28,630 nt of DNA from Alangreenwoodia sp964438605 (GTDB taxonomy: Bacteria; Bacillota; Clostridia; Peptostreptococcales; Anaerovoracaceae): NCBI GenBank assembly GCA_964438605.1, contig CAYTKT010000026.1:1-28630 (forward strand). The letters are read 5' to 3'. Position numbers and translations under genes: made by a program. The first letter of the stretch is position 1. Each line of letters begins with the position of its first letter. Positions 6,696 to 15,123 of this stretch are shown one piece after another. The notes beneath the pieces are model-generated. The model was not told the DNA's origin. It searched no databases and saw nothing but the letters and a program-made list of their open reading frames with translations.

Positions 6696-8603
6696 TTAAC
6701 ATTTTTTCGTCGCAATCTCATCCAGCAGACGTGCCAGCAAATCGTCAACTGCGATCTGCCCCAGGTCGCCTTCTTTGCTCGAACGAACGGACAGCATTCC
6801 CGTCGTCTGCTCCCTTTCGCCAATCGTAACGATATACGAAACCCGTTCGTTTCTCGCTTCCCTGATCTTATAGCCGATCTTCTCATTCCGGACATCTGTT
6901 TCCACTCTGAGGCCCGCAGCCGTAAACTGATCCGCCAGTTCCATAGCAAACGGAGCGAACTTTTCCGTTACCGTCAGGAACTTTACCTGAACAGGCGCCA
7001 GCCAGAGCGGGAATTTCCCTGCGAAATGCTCCGTCAGAATACCGATAAACCTCTCGATAGATCCAAAAATAACTCTATGAATCATTACAGGTCTATGTTT
7101 TTCCCCATCTGCTCCAACATAAGTTAAATCAAATCTCTGCGGCATCTGGAAATCCAGCTGAATCGTTCCGCACTGCCACGTCCGCTTCAGACAGTCCTCA
7201 AGATGGAAATCCAGCTTCGGTCCGTAAAACGCGCCGTCGCCCTCGTTGATCACATAATCAATCCCTTTTTCTTCCAGACATTCTCTGAGAGCATTCGTCG
7301 CCATTTTCCATTCCTCATCGGTACCCATGGAATCCTCCGGCCGCGTCGATAACTCGATATGATACGTGAAGCCGAATAACCCGTAAACATAATCAATAAA
7401 ATCAATCACACCGCCGACTTCCTCTTTAATCTGTTCCGGCAGCATGAAGATATGCGCATCGTCCTGAGTAAACGTCCTGACCCTCATCAGGCCGTGAAGT
7501 GCCCCTGACAGTTCATGCCTGTGGACCTGTCCGAGTTCGCCCATCCTGATCGGAAAATCACGGTACGAATACATTCTACGCTTATAAACGAGCATCGAAC
7601 CAGGACAGTTCATCGGCTTAATCGCGTAATCAGCGCCGTCAATCTTCGTAAAATACATATTTTCTTTATAATGATCCCAATGGCCCGACCTGTGCCAGAG
7701 GTCTTCGTTGAGAATCAACGGTGTTTTAATCTCCTGATATCCGCGCTTCCTGTGCTCCTGACGCCAGAAATTTTCCAGTTCGTTGCGGATCACCATGCCC
7801 TTCGGCATGAAAAACGGAAACCCCGGCCCTTCTTCATAAATTGCAAAAAGATCCATCTCCTTGCCGATTTTCCTGTGATCACGCTTTTTCGCTTCTTCCA
7901 GCATCGCCAGATATTCGTCCAGTTCCTTCTGCTTTGGAAACGCCGTCGCATAAATCCTCTGAAGCATCTTATTCTTTTCGCTGCCACGCCAGTAAGCACC
8001 TGCCACACTCTGAATTTTAACAGCCTTCACCGGCGCGGTCGAAGAAAGATGCGGTCCTGCGCACAAATCTACAAAATCGCCCTGCTTATAAAACGAAATA
8101 ATGGCATCTTCCGGCAAATCGTTGATAAGTTCAACTTTATATTTCTCGCCTTTTTCCTCCATAAACGCGACCGCTTCATCCCTCGGCAGCTCAAAACGCT
8201 CCAGTTTCAGGTCTTCCTCCACAATTCTATGCATTTCTTTTTCGATGGCCGGAAAATCTTCTTCCGTAAACCTGTGCTCCAAATCGAAATCATAATAAAA
8301 ACCGTTGTCGATAGCCGGACCGATTGCCAGCTTCGCTTCGGGATACAGCTTTTTGACGGCCTGGGCAAGAATGTGAGACGCCGTGTGGCGGAACGTACGC
8401 GCTCCGTCCTTGTCGGAGAATTTAAGTATTTCCAGCGAGCAGTCCTGCGTCAGCGGGTACTCCATCCCCTGAATTTCTCCGTTTACCCTTGCGGCGACAG
8501 CCTCCTTTGCCAGCCCGCGGCTGATGCTCTTTGCAGCATCAAGCACACTGCTCCCGTCTTCGATCTCCCTGACACTTCCATCTGTCAGCGCTATCTTAAT
8601 CAT
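6696..8603 (-). CDS. thrS: Threonyl-tRNA synthetase
   Basis: The 635-residue length is normal for the family. The order is a TGS domain (1-60), an editing domain with HTASH near residue 73 and the downstream VDLCAGPHL, a class II catalytic core with the zinc-ligand segment KPMNCPGSMLVYK and motif 2 LGQVHRHELSGALHGLMRVR, then motif 3 near IHRVIFGSIERFIGIL, and a C-terminal anticodon-binding domain. It charges tRNA-Thr in the cytoplasm and clears Ser-tRNA-Thr. The start is supported by GGAGG nine bases upstream. It is transcribed from its own promoter and ends in a hairpin before aroDK. Unusually for Bacillota, no T-box motif is seen in the leader. Confidence 0.98.
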   Translation of the reverse strand: MIKIALTDGSVREIEDGSSVLDAAKSISRGLAKEAVAARVNGEIQGMEYPLTQDCSLEILKFSDKDGARTFRHTASHILAQAVKKLYPEAKLAIGPAIDNGFYYDFDLEHRFTEEDFPAIEKEMHRIVEEDLKLERFELPRDEAVAFMEEKGEKYKVELINDLPEDAIISFYKQGDFVDLCAGPHLSSTAPVKAVKIQSVAGAYWRGSEKNKMLQRIYATAFPKQKELDEYLAMLEEAKKRDHRKIGKEMDLFAIYEEGPGFPFFMPKGMVIRNELENFWRQEHRKRGYQEIKTPLILNEDLWHRSGHWDHYKENMYFTKIDGADYAIKPMNCPGSMLVYKRRMYSYRDFPIRMGELGQVHRHELSGALHGLMRVRTFTQDDAHIFMLPEQIKEEVGGVIDFIDYVYGLFGFTYHIELSTRPEDSMGTDEEWKMATNALRECLEEKGIDYVINEGDGAFYGPKLDFHLEDCLKRTWQCGTIQLDFQMPQRFDLTYVGADGEKHRPVMIHRVIFGSIERFIGILTEHFAGKFPLWLAPVQVKFLTVTEKFAPFAMELADQFTAAGLRVETDVRNEKIGYKIREARNERVSYIVTIGEREQTTGMLSVRSSKEGDLGQIAVDDLLARLLDEIATKKC

Positions 8604-8641
8604 TTCCGTAAATCCTCCTTCGTAGAGCTTCTGTATTTTTT

Positions 8642-8681
8642 GAGCCGTGCAAAATCCGAAATTTTTCCAGACTGCACGCTC
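8642..8681 (-). promoter_or_regulatory. Leader hairpin of thrS
   Basis: On the minus strand GAGCGTGCA pairs with TGCACGGCTC with one bulged G, leaving a loop of about 21 bases, in the roughly 90-nt leader between the promoter and the start codon. An A run, not a T run, follows, so it is not a simple terminator. It may be an operator-like mRNA element or a stabiliser. Confidence 0.4.
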
Positions 8682-8699
8682 TGAATTTCCAACACCATT

Positions 8700-8727
8700 A
8701 TTATATGCAATCCGTACTGTTTGTCAA
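8700..8727 (-). promoter_or_regulatory. Consensus sigma-A promoter of thrS
   Basis: Perfect TTGACA (8727-8722) and perfect TATAAT (8705-8700) are separated by 16 bases on the minus strand. Transcription would start near 8693. Confidence 0.85.
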
Positions 8728-8932
8728 TCCGATGCAGCTTTCAGAAAACAGCCCCGCCTTAGATTTGCAGCAGAAATTTCCAGATTCAGTCAGTTCTGAA
8801 GAAATATTATCCGCAGACTGTCAAACGCATACCAACCGCGCATTATAACGATTCCGCTTCGGTCAGCGCTGAAAAGATGTCATCAAAGCAGATCGGCCCG
8901 CAGAAAACAATTGTATGGCGCAGCGGGGTCAT
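8728..8932. other. Gap between rpe and the thrS promoter
   Basis: With the thrS leader, this makes a 329-base stretch without a gene. Apart from the promoter and leader hairpin I see no RNA gene, no T-box consensus (the conserved T-box 3' sequence is absent) and no clear terminator after rpe. Confidence 0.5.
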
Positions 8933-9586
8933 TTACCGCATCAGCAAAAGCAGCTGCGCGACCCGCTCCGTCACGTCCTCCGCACCGTAAACAGCGCTTC
9001 CTGCCACAGCAATATCGACGCCTGCTTTTATCACCTCAGCCATATTGCCCAGGCCCACACCGCCGTCGATTTCAATTTCAAATCCGTACCCGCCTTCCGC
9101 TCTGATCTGCGCCAGCCGGCGTACTTTATCCAGCGACGACAAAAGAAACGACTGGCCGCCGAATCCCGGATTGACCGACATCACGAGCACGAGATCAGCC
9201 TCATCCATCACATATTCCACAGCCGACAACGGCGTCGCCGGATTCAGCGCCACCCCCGCTTTCACGCCAAGCGCTCTGATCGACTGCAGCGTCCTGTGAA
9301 GATGAGTACAGGCTTCCGCATGAACCGTAATAAATTCCGTCTGTTCCGTCACAAAAAGCGGCGCGTATTGATCCGGATCTGAAATCATCAGATGAACGTC
9401 AAAAGGCAGCGACGTATGTCCGCAGAGACTTTTCATCACCGCCGGCCCAATCGTGATATTGGGAACGAAATGCCCGTCCATCACGTCAACATGAACAAGA
9501 TGCGCCCCCGCCTTCTCAATCAGTTGCACGTCCTCGCCCAGCTTCGAAAAATCTGCCGATAAAATCGACGGCGCAAGCCTTTTCAT
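8933..9586 (-). CDS. rpe: Ribulose-phosphate 3-epimerase
   Basis: The 217-residue TIM barrel interconverts ribulose-5-phosphate and xylulose-5-phosphate. Motifs in order are LAPSILSADFSKL with the catalytic Asp region, HVDVMDGHFVPNITIGP, DVHLMISDP, VLVMSVNPGFGGQ, and EIDGGV with the second catalytic Asp, then VAGSAVYG at the phosphate site. The start at 9586 is fixed by GGGAGGAA seven bases upstream. The frame stays open for 105 codons before it, but that stretch overlaps rsgA and is not coding. It lies 70 bases after rsgA and is likely in the same operon (stp-prkC-rsgA-rpe), the usual order in Bacillota. Confidence 0.97.
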   Translation of the reverse strand: MKRLAPSILSADFSKLGEDVQLIEKAGAHLVHVDVMDGHFVPNITIGPAVMKSLCGHTSLPFDVHLMISDPDQYAPLFVTEQTEFITVHAEACTHLHRTLQSIRALGVKAGVALNPATPLSAVEYVMDEADLVLVMSVNPGFGGQSFLLSSLDKVRRLAQIRAEGGYGFEIEIDGGVGLGNMAEVIKAGVDIAVAGSAVYGAEDVTERVAQLLLLMR

Positions 9587-9656
9587 AAAAATTCCTCCCG
9601 TATCTTTGTCGTTCCAAAAACTGAATTGATGGCGCGGCCTCGCTCCTCCGCTCCTC

Positions 9657-10781
9657 CTACAAATATTTTTTCCGTTCCCGTTCCCGTATTTCAGCAAGCT
9701 GACTGAGATACGATTGATACCTGCTTTGCGGAATCCGCCCCGCGTCAACCGCCTCCCTGACCGCGCAGTCCGGCTCGTTTTGATGACAACAATCCACAAA
9801 ATGGCAGCGACCCAGATATGCTTCAAACTCACGAAACATATGCTGCAGATCCATCTCCTCGACCGGCGGCACATCAAACGATGTAAATCCCGGTGTATCA
9901 AAAATCATGCCGCCGAAATTCAGTTTGAACAGCTCGACATGACGCGTCGTATGGCGTCCGCGCTTCGTCTTCTCGCTGACACTGCCCGTTTCGACGCCAA
10001 GTCCTTCGATCAGCGCGTTCATAATCGTCGATTTTCCGACGCCCGAAGGCCCCGCAAGCGCACTCTTTCTGTCCTTCAGGTATGGAATCAGTTCATCAAT
10101 GCCCTCCCCGTTCAGTGCCTCAACAAATACAAGCGGATACGTTCCGCCGTAAATCAATTCCATCCGTTTCTTTTCGTTTTCCTCAGCCAGATCCGCTTTA
10201 TTAAAGCAAACTATAACATCCATCTCCTTCGACTCCGCCATCGTCAGAAATCTGTCGACGATGGCCAGATTCGGCGCCGGATCTTCAAACGCGCTGACAA
10301 TCACAAACTGCTCCACATTCGCAACAGGCGGCCGCTCAAATACGTTCATCCGCTCTCCGATCTCGCAGATGACCGGCGTTTCACCGACGATATCGATGAG
10401 TACCTCGTCTCCCACGTAAGGTTTTCGGCTGTCTTTCTTAAAAACGCCTCTTGCTTTACATTCATATACGACACTGCCGGTATCCACATAGTAGAAACCG
10501 GCAATCCCTTTTACAATCGTCCCCCGGACCAGCAGTCGCTCCCGCTCCTGCCGGTCCGGCTGATTTTCTTGAGCCTTTTGATTTTTCCGTCGCGGCGACA
10601 TCTCCTGCAGCTCATCGCCTTTCGTCATACCGCCGCTCTTTCGTATTCTTTCCTTTTTTCGTATATCGTTATCGCTCATTTGCGGCCTGCCATCTGCTTT
10701 CAAACTGCTGCCGATCTTTTGTGCCCCGTCAGTTTCCGGCAGCACACTGCCGCTCATTTCCAGCCCGCCATTCACCGTCAA
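9657..10781 (-). CDS. rsgA: Ribosome small subunit-dependent GTPase RsgA with repeat-derived N-terminal extension
   Basis: This is a circularly permuted GTPase that checks late 30S assembly. An OB fold (about residues 84-150, starting VRGTIVKGIAGFYYV) is followed by G4 NKAD (194-197), G1 GPSGVGKST (244-252), switch HTTRHVEL, G3 DTPG (295-298), and a C-terminal zinc site C-x4-C-x-H-x5-C (326-339). Normal family members begin within a few residues of the OB fold, but here the frame continues upstream for about 84 codons of hydrophilic sequence. That sequence repeats a unit resembling S-S/G-x-x-x-x-G-x-x-x-M-S and overlaps the 78-bp repeats. The first possible start is a TTG without a ribosome binding site; ATG at 10757, 10679, 10631 and 10607 are alternatives, none with a strong site. 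It lies 70 bases after prkC. Confidence 0.95.
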   Translation of the reverse strand: MTVNGGLEMSGSVLPETDGAQKIGSSLKADGRPQMSDNDIRKKERIRKSGGMTKGDELQEMSPRRKNQKAQENQPDRQERERLLVRGTIVKGIAGFYYVDTGSVVYECKARGVFKKDSRKPYVGDEVLIDIVGETPVICEIGERMNVFERPPVANVEQFVIVSAFEDPAPNLAIVDRFLTMAESKEMDVIVCFNKADLAEENEKKRMELIYGGTYPLVFVEALNGEGIDELIPYLKDRKSALAGPSGVGKSTIMNALIEGLGVETGSVSEKTKRGRHTTRHVELFKLNFGGMIFDTPGFTSFDVPPVEEMDLQHMFREFEAYLGRCHFVDCCHQNEPDCAVREAVDAGRIPQSRYQSYLSQLAEIRERERKKYL

Positions 10782-10828
10782 ACCGCTGCTTTTTCGCAGC
10801 TCGTTCCTATTATTTTTCCATGGCGTAT
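10595..10828. repeat. Three phased 78-bp degenerate direct repeats in the rsgA 5' region
   Basis: Units begin at about 10595, 10673 and 10751. The second and third start with CGCTCATTT and share about 75% of the first 41 bases (GCC-GCCAT and TCAAAC-GCTGC are in phase). The first is more divergent: CATCTCC aligns with CATTTGC exactly 78 bases on. The period is 26 codons, so the units stay in frame with rsgA. Confidence 0.6.
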
Positions 10829-10851
10829 CACTCTGTATATCTGAAATCCTC

Positions 10852-12927
10852 TTAATCTAACTCACCCGTTTCAAAATTCGCGTGAATCTCGCGCACCACC
10901 TGATTATCCATCAGAACGCGGACAACCGCATCCGTACCCGTTCCCGTAAGAACGACCTGCTCCGAACCTGCGCTCTTCTGGCGCTGCTGATTATTTACAA
11001 TATATCGCGGACCGCCCTCGTCGTCAGTCACCGTGACAGTCAAATTAAATACTTCGTTTTCGGCATCATCGAAATCGATCGTCAGTGGAATCTGAACCGA
11101 CTGCTCCACCTCAGGCTCAGGCCCGGCGCTGATTACAACGCTGACCTTTGTTCCCTTCTCCACTTCTGTTCCCTGCTCATACTCGGCTGAAATGACGAGT
11201 CCTTCGTCAACGCTGTCGCTGTACTCCGTTTTAACATCGCCTATCGCCAGATCTGCCGACTTCAACGCCGACGCGGCCTCCTCCTGAGAAAGCCCCACAA
11301 GCTTCGGAACACTCGCCTTGCGTGCCTTGCCCGCGCTGACAACGAGAGTTACCGTATCACCGGCTTCCACACTTTCGCCCGCATCCGGCTTTTGACTGAC
11401 TACCGTGCCTTCTGGCAGTTCGCTGTTTTCATCGTTCTGAACATCGCCAAGCTTCAGGCCGTAATCCGAAAGAGTTTTTTGAACATCAGACAGCTGATGA
11501 CCCACGAGATTAGGGAGCTTAAAACTCTTATCCTCTTCTTTGCCCCGGCTTAGAATCAGCGTAACCGTATATCCCTTTTTCACATCCCGGCCGATCTCCG
11601 GATCCGTGGAAACCACCTTGCCCTCATCCTCGTCGCTCAGAACCGGTGTGCCCAGTCTGTATTCAAGGCCTTCCTTCTCCAGCCTGTCGGCCGCCTGCTC
11701 CTCTGTCATCCCGATAACATCTGGTATAGAAACAGTTTTTTCATCGCCGTTTCCATTGCCAAACACGTTAATCAGAAAAATGCTCAATGGAATGGCGCAA
11801 ATCAGTGCCAGCAGCACTGGAAATACTTTCTTTTTCCCGCTGCTTCCCTTTTTTTTCTGCTTCGTCTCTGTATCTGCGAATTGATCCGCGTGTCTGTCGT
11901 CCCGCGCATCATCTGTCCTGCCGCCGTCATGCTTTGAATGACCCTTTTTTAACTTTTTCAGAAAAAGACCGGAATCTTCCTCCTCGTCATCCTCATCGTA
12001 ATCGTCGTCAATGCCCATTCCGAAGGAATCGCCATTTCTCCCGCGCCTTTCGTCCCTTGACACGGAGTAATAATCGCGAAGCCCGTAACCGCTTTTTTCT
12101 GACGCAATTGACGCTTCCGCCTGAACAAGCGCCTCATAAAACTCATCGGCGTTCTTATACCGCTCCGGCTGATGCTTTGCCGTGGCTTTCAGGACCACCT
12201 TGTCTAACGCCGGCGACACCTGCGGATTAACGGAAGAAGGCGCCGGAACATCGTCGTTCATATGCATCATGGCCACACTGACCGGATTATCCCCATCAAA
12301 AGGCACTTCCCCCGTCAGCATCTCGTACAAAACGATTCCGAGGGAATAAATATCCGACCTCGCGTCCACGTACCCGCCTCTTGCCTGTTCCGGCGACAGA
12401 TAATGAACAGAGCCCATCACGGTACTCGTATTATTGACAATCGTACCGCTGTTGACAGCCTTCGCAATACCGAAATCAGCGATTTTCACCGTACCGTCTT
12501 CCGTCATCAGAATATTGTGAGGCTTCACGTCGCGGTGAATAATATTCTTCTTATGCGCGCTGCTCAGCGCTAAAGCCACCTGCTTCGCAATCTCCACGGC
12601 ACGCTCCTCCGAAAGTCTTCCTTCCTGGCGGATCACATCGCTGAGCGTATCGCCCTGCAGCACTTCCATCACAATATAGTAAATATTTCCTTCTTTTCCA
12701 ACATCATAAACGGATACAATGTTCGGATGAGAAAGCCCGGCAGCCGCCTGAGACTCCCTTCGGAAACTGTCGATGAATTTCGGATCCCGGACGAATTCCG
12801 GCTTCAATATTTTTATCGCTACGAACCGGTTGAGAAGGCGATCTTTTGCCTTATAAACGACAGCCATGCCTCCGTCCCCGATTTTTTCAATCAGTTCGTA
12901 TCTTCCTGCTAATATTTTACTGGCCAT
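10852..12927 (-). CDS. prkC: Membrane Ser/Thr protein kinase with three PASTA domains
   Basis: The product has 691 residues. The kinase domain (about 10-270) has a glycine loop IGDGGMAVVYKA, Lys39 in VAIKILKPE, HRDVKPHN with catalytic Asp133, DFGIAKA from 151, and SPEQARG. An acidic, charged linker follows (DDDYDEDDEEEDSG near 307-320). One membrane segment (about 368-389) leads to PASTA domains at about 398-460, 467-533 and 538-602, and an extracellular beta-rich tail of about 80 residues. PASTA kinases bind muropeptides or lipid II and control cell-wall synthesis, division and germination. The start has GGGGAG about 11 bases upstream. It lies 17 bases after stp, its cognate phosphatase. Three PASTA repeats is a typical number. 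Confidence 0.97.
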   Translation of the reverse strand: MASKILAGRYELIEKIGDGGMAVVYKAKDRLLNRFVAIKILKPEFVRDPKFIDSFRRESQAAAGLSHPNIVSVYDVGKEGNIYYIVMEVLQGDTLSDVIRQEGRLSEERAVEIAKQVALALSSAHKKNIIHRDVKPHNILMTEDGTVKIADFGIAKAVNSGTIVNNTSTVMGSVHYLSPEQARGGYVDARSDIYSLGIVLYEMLTGEVPFDGDNPVSVAMMHMNDDVPAPSSVNPQVSPALDKVVLKATAKHQPERYKNADEFYEALVQAEASIASEKSGYGLRDYYSVSRDERRGRNGDSFGMGIDDDYDEDDEEEDSGLFLKKLKKGHSKHDGGRTDDARDDRHADQFADTETKQKKKGSSGKKKVFPVLLALICAIPLSIFLINVFGNGNGDEKTVSIPDVIGMTEEQAADRLEKEGLEYRLGTPVLSDEDEGKVVSTDPEIGRDVKKGYTVTLILSRGKEEDKSFKLPNLVGHQLSDVQKTLSDYGLKLGDVQNDENSELPEGTVVSQKPDAGESVEAGDTVTLVVSAGKARKASVPKLVGLSQEEAASALKSADLAIGDVKTEYSDSVDEGLVISAEYEQGTEVEKGTKVSVVISAGPEPEVEQSVQIPLTIDFDDAENEVFNLTVTVTDDEGGPRYIVNNQQRQKSAGSEQVVLTGTGTDAVVRVLMDNQVVREIHANFETGELD

Positions 12928-12944
12928 ATACAGGTACTCCCCTC

Positions 12945-13673
12945 TTAATTAAATTTAACGCTGACGACCGTGATATTATCTCTGCCGGCATGATCATTTG
13001 CGGCATCCACAAGCTTTGAACAGGCTTCCCTCATAGTATTCGAGGTCAACAGCATCCGCCGCATTTCCTGCTCCGTCACTTCATTATATAACCCATCGCT
13101 GCACATTAAAATAATATCATTCGAATAAATTTTAAACATATAAAAATCGGGAATGACCGTCTTTTCCGCACCGATTGCACGTGTGATCATATTCCGGTCA
13201 GGATGATTCCTCGCCTGAGCCGCCGACAGAATTCCTTTTCTGACCAGATCATTTACAAATGTATGGTCCTCAGTAATTTGAAGAATATCGCCATCGCGAA
13301 TCAGATATGCACGGCTGTCTCCCACATTGATAACATATGCGGTATCGAGGTGAATGTACAGCATCAGCAGTGTCGTCGCCATGCCCCGCGTCTCATCCTT
13401 CCCGGCGATTTCACGGACATGATCGTTCACGCCGCAGATCAGCGAAAGAAAATAATCGATCAGATCGTCATCGTCCACACCCTCCGGTATGGGATTTTCC
13501 CTGATAAACGATGCCATATCAGCCATCGTCGTCCGGCTTGCCAGTTCACCGGAACTGTGGCCGCCCACTCCGTCAGCCAAAAGAAAAATACCGGCCTCCG
13601 GCATCACAAAAAAGGCATCCTGATTGATTTGGCGCTGTCTTCCGGTATCACTTTTGAATCCAAATTCAAGCAT
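12945..13673 (-). CDS. stp: PP2C-family protein phosphatase (partner of the PASTA kinase)
   Basis: The 242-residue soluble PPM phosphatase has the metal-binding motifs in order: NQDAFFV, LLADGVGGHSSGE (Asp-Gly, two metals), MATTLLM, INVGDSRAYLI, EDHTFV, ILMCSDGLYNEV, and DNITVVSV. It needs Mn2+ or Mg2+ and reverses PrkC phosphorylation. GGAGAAAAAGG precedes the ATG. A terminator hairpin separates it from the NlpC/P60 gene upstream, so stp probably starts a new transcription unit or depends on readthrough. The usual neighbour rlmN is missing between rsmB and stp. Confidence 0.96.
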   Translation of the reverse strand: MLEFGFKSDTGRQRQINQDAFFVMPEAGIFLLADGVGGHSSGELASRTTMADMASFIRENPIPEGVDDDDLIDYFLSLICGVNDHVREIAGKDETRGMATTLLMLYIHLDTAYVINVGDSRAYLIRDGDILQITEDHTFVNDLVRKGILSAAQARNHPDRNMITRAIGAEKTVIPDFYMFKIYSNDIILMCSDGLYNEVTEQEMRRMLLTSNTMREACSKLVDAANDHAGRDNITVVSVKFN

Positions 13674-13711
13674 CCTTTTTCTCCGTTAAAAATCCGATAA
13701 AATCTGAAAGA

Positions 13712-13733
13712 GTGACCGCCATATGACGGTCAC
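13712..13733 (-). terminator. Hairpin between the NlpC/P60 gene and stp
   Basis: GTGACCG (13712-13718) and CGGTCAC (13727-13733) form a near-perfect palindrome around CCATATGA. On the minus strand it is followed by a loose TCTTTCAGATTTTA tract, so termination may be partial. Confidence 0.6.
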
Positions 13734-13768
13734 CCCGGTAAAATCAGATATTTCTTGCTTTTCTAAAC

Positions 13769-14872
13769 CTACATCATCGCTGTCGGACGTGCTATGCAAG
13801 CGTAATGACCCGCCCAGTAGCCGGATGAAAAGCTGCTGATGGAAATGCCTTTGCTTGACGCCGAATGAATCATCTGGTTATTGCCAAGATAAATACCTAC
13901 ATGTGTGTATGTATGTGAAGAATTATATGTTTTTTTAAAGAACACGATATCTCCCGGCAAAGCCTGAGCTTCCGTAACTTTCGTACACTTTGACATCACG
14001 CCGTCGCAGCTGCCGTAAAACTGGCTCCAGACGCCGCTTTCGATCATGACATAACCGACAAAGCCGGAACAGTCAAAACCCGTCGACGGCGATCTGCCGC
14101 CGCTTCTGTAACGGATTCCCATATACTGTTTCGCATTTGACGTGATCTGCTGCTGCTTCTGAACTGCCGCCTCCGCCGCTGCTTCCGCAGCAAGCTGCTC
14201 CGCCGACTTGCCATACTTGATCTCATCAGTAGGTGCAGGCAGATTCTGGATTACACCCAGACCGTTCAGCATCCCAAAGAGCGTATATAACTGACCGCTG
14301 ACCTGTGTGTTCAGCGCGTTATTACAGATCAGTACCATGGTTTCTCTCGTAAATGCCGCCGTCTTCATTGAGTCGGCCTGCGCCGCCGTCAGAAGTCCCG
14401 ATGAAATGGCCGCTGCGTAAATTTCATCCGCCGTGTGAACTTCCTTTGCTCCAATATAGCCGAGTACACTGAGCATCATCGTCAGGAACGTGACAGTATC
14501 GACATTGGAATCCGGTTCAAACAGCATGTCCTTCGTATCAGCGATAATGCCATTTCCATAGAGACACGCGATATAAGCAGAGGCCCAACCCTGTACATCC
14601 TGATAAGGATTCGCATAGTAACCTGCTAGCGCATCAGCTTCTTTTCCCATCATCCGCACGACCATAACGGAGGCTTCCGCCTTTGTCGTTGCACCTTCGA
14701 GATTAAAACCATTCGCGCTTCCCTTGAGCAGTCCATACATATACAGCTGCTCCGCGGCTTTCTCGCCTTCCGGTGAAACCGATGCCGATTCGGCTGCAAA
14801 GGAAGCGCCCACGCTGGAAAACACCAACACAAAAATTAAGGCCAGACTTACTATCGTTTTTCGCGAAATCAT
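13769..14872 (-). CDS. Secreted NlpC/P60 peptidoglycan endopeptidase with SLH-like N-terminal region
   Basis: Numbered from the chosen start, the protein has 367 residues. A signal peptide (1 to about 27, RKTIVSLALIFVLVF...SFA) is followed by diverged SLH-like modules (about 35-210), with phrases such as YGLLKGSANGFNLEGATTKAEASVMVVRM and YGNGIIADTKDMLFEPDSNV. An Ala/Gln-rich helix (about 222-243) links these to an NlpC/P60 domain with Cys268 in FDCSGFVGYV, LPGDIVFF, and His324 in THVGIYLGN. It should cleave stem peptides outside the membrane. The start at 14872 is chosen because AAGGAG lies six bases before it; the ATG at 14887 overlaps that site. It lies just upstream of stp-prkC, which sense or regulate wall metabolism, so a functional link is plausible. 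Confidence 0.93.
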   Translation of the reverse strand: MISRKTIVSLALIFVLVFSSVGASFAAESASVSPEGEKAAEQLYMYGLLKGSANGFNLEGATTKAEASVMVVRMMGKEADALAGYYANPYQDVQGWASAYIACLYGNGIIADTKDMLFEPDSNVDTVTFLTMMLSVLGYIGAKEVHTADEIYAAAISSGLLTAAQADSMKTAAFTRETMVLICNNALNTQVSGQLYTLFGMLNGLGVIQNLPAPTDEIKYGKSAEQLAAEAAAEAAVQKQQQITSNAKQYMGIRYRSGGRSPSTGFDCSGFVGYVMIESGVWSQFYGSCDGVMSKCTKVTEAQALPGDIVFFKKTYNSSHTYTHVGIYLGNNQMIHSASSKGISISSFSSGYWAGHYACIARPTAMM

Positions 14873-14938
14873 AAACTTCTCCTTCATTTTAACTCAAATA
14901 TTCAATTGTAACGATTAGTTTTCAACCCCTTAGTGAAA

Positions 14939-15005
14939 TACGGATTAAAATGCGACCGCCCGAATTTGCCGAATGAGCGAAACGCAAATTTGCCGATAAT
15001 CCGTA
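14939..15005 (-). promoter_or_regulatory. Structured leader of the NlpC/P60 gene
   Basis: TACGGATTA (14939-14947) and TAATCCGTA (14997-15005) form a perfect 9-bp closing helix. They enclose about 49 bases with a direct repeat AATTTGCCGA and GC-rich arms. The element starts a few bases after the predicted transcription start and ends about 65 bases before the start codon. It does not match riboswitch classes I can recognise, including the c-di-AMP ydaO motif common before wall hydrolases. Confidence 0.4.
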
Positions 15006-15016
15006 ACACAATTTCC

Positions 15017-15045
15017 AGTATACATGAAACGAGCTCAATTTGCAA
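15017..15045 (-). promoter_or_regulatory. Probable sigma-A promoter of the NlpC/P60 gene
   Basis: On the minus strand TTGCAA (15045-15040) and TATACT (15022-15017) are spaced by 17 bases. Transcription would start near 15010, leaving a leader of about 135 bases. Confidence 0.65.
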
Positions 15046-15123
15046 CACAAAAACCACGCGATTGGAATTTTTATACAAATTAGAACTCCATTTTTCATCA
15101 TATCTCACCCGGAAAAGCCCTGA

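Noticed and set aside
7515..8684. 389-codon open frame on the plus strand
   Set aside because: It is antisense to thrS, which has all synthetase motifs, its own promoter and a ribosome binding site. The product is His/Arg/Phe-rich and has no recognisable domain.
8604..8932. T-box riboswitch for thrS
   Set aside because: The conserved T-box sequence is absent and the consensus promoter lies too close to the start for a full T-box leader. The ACCAACCGCG near 8831 is not in the right form.
9587..9901. Long upstream extension of rpe
   Set aside because: The frame overlaps rsgA in another phase and the family start, with a strong ribosome binding site, is at 9586.
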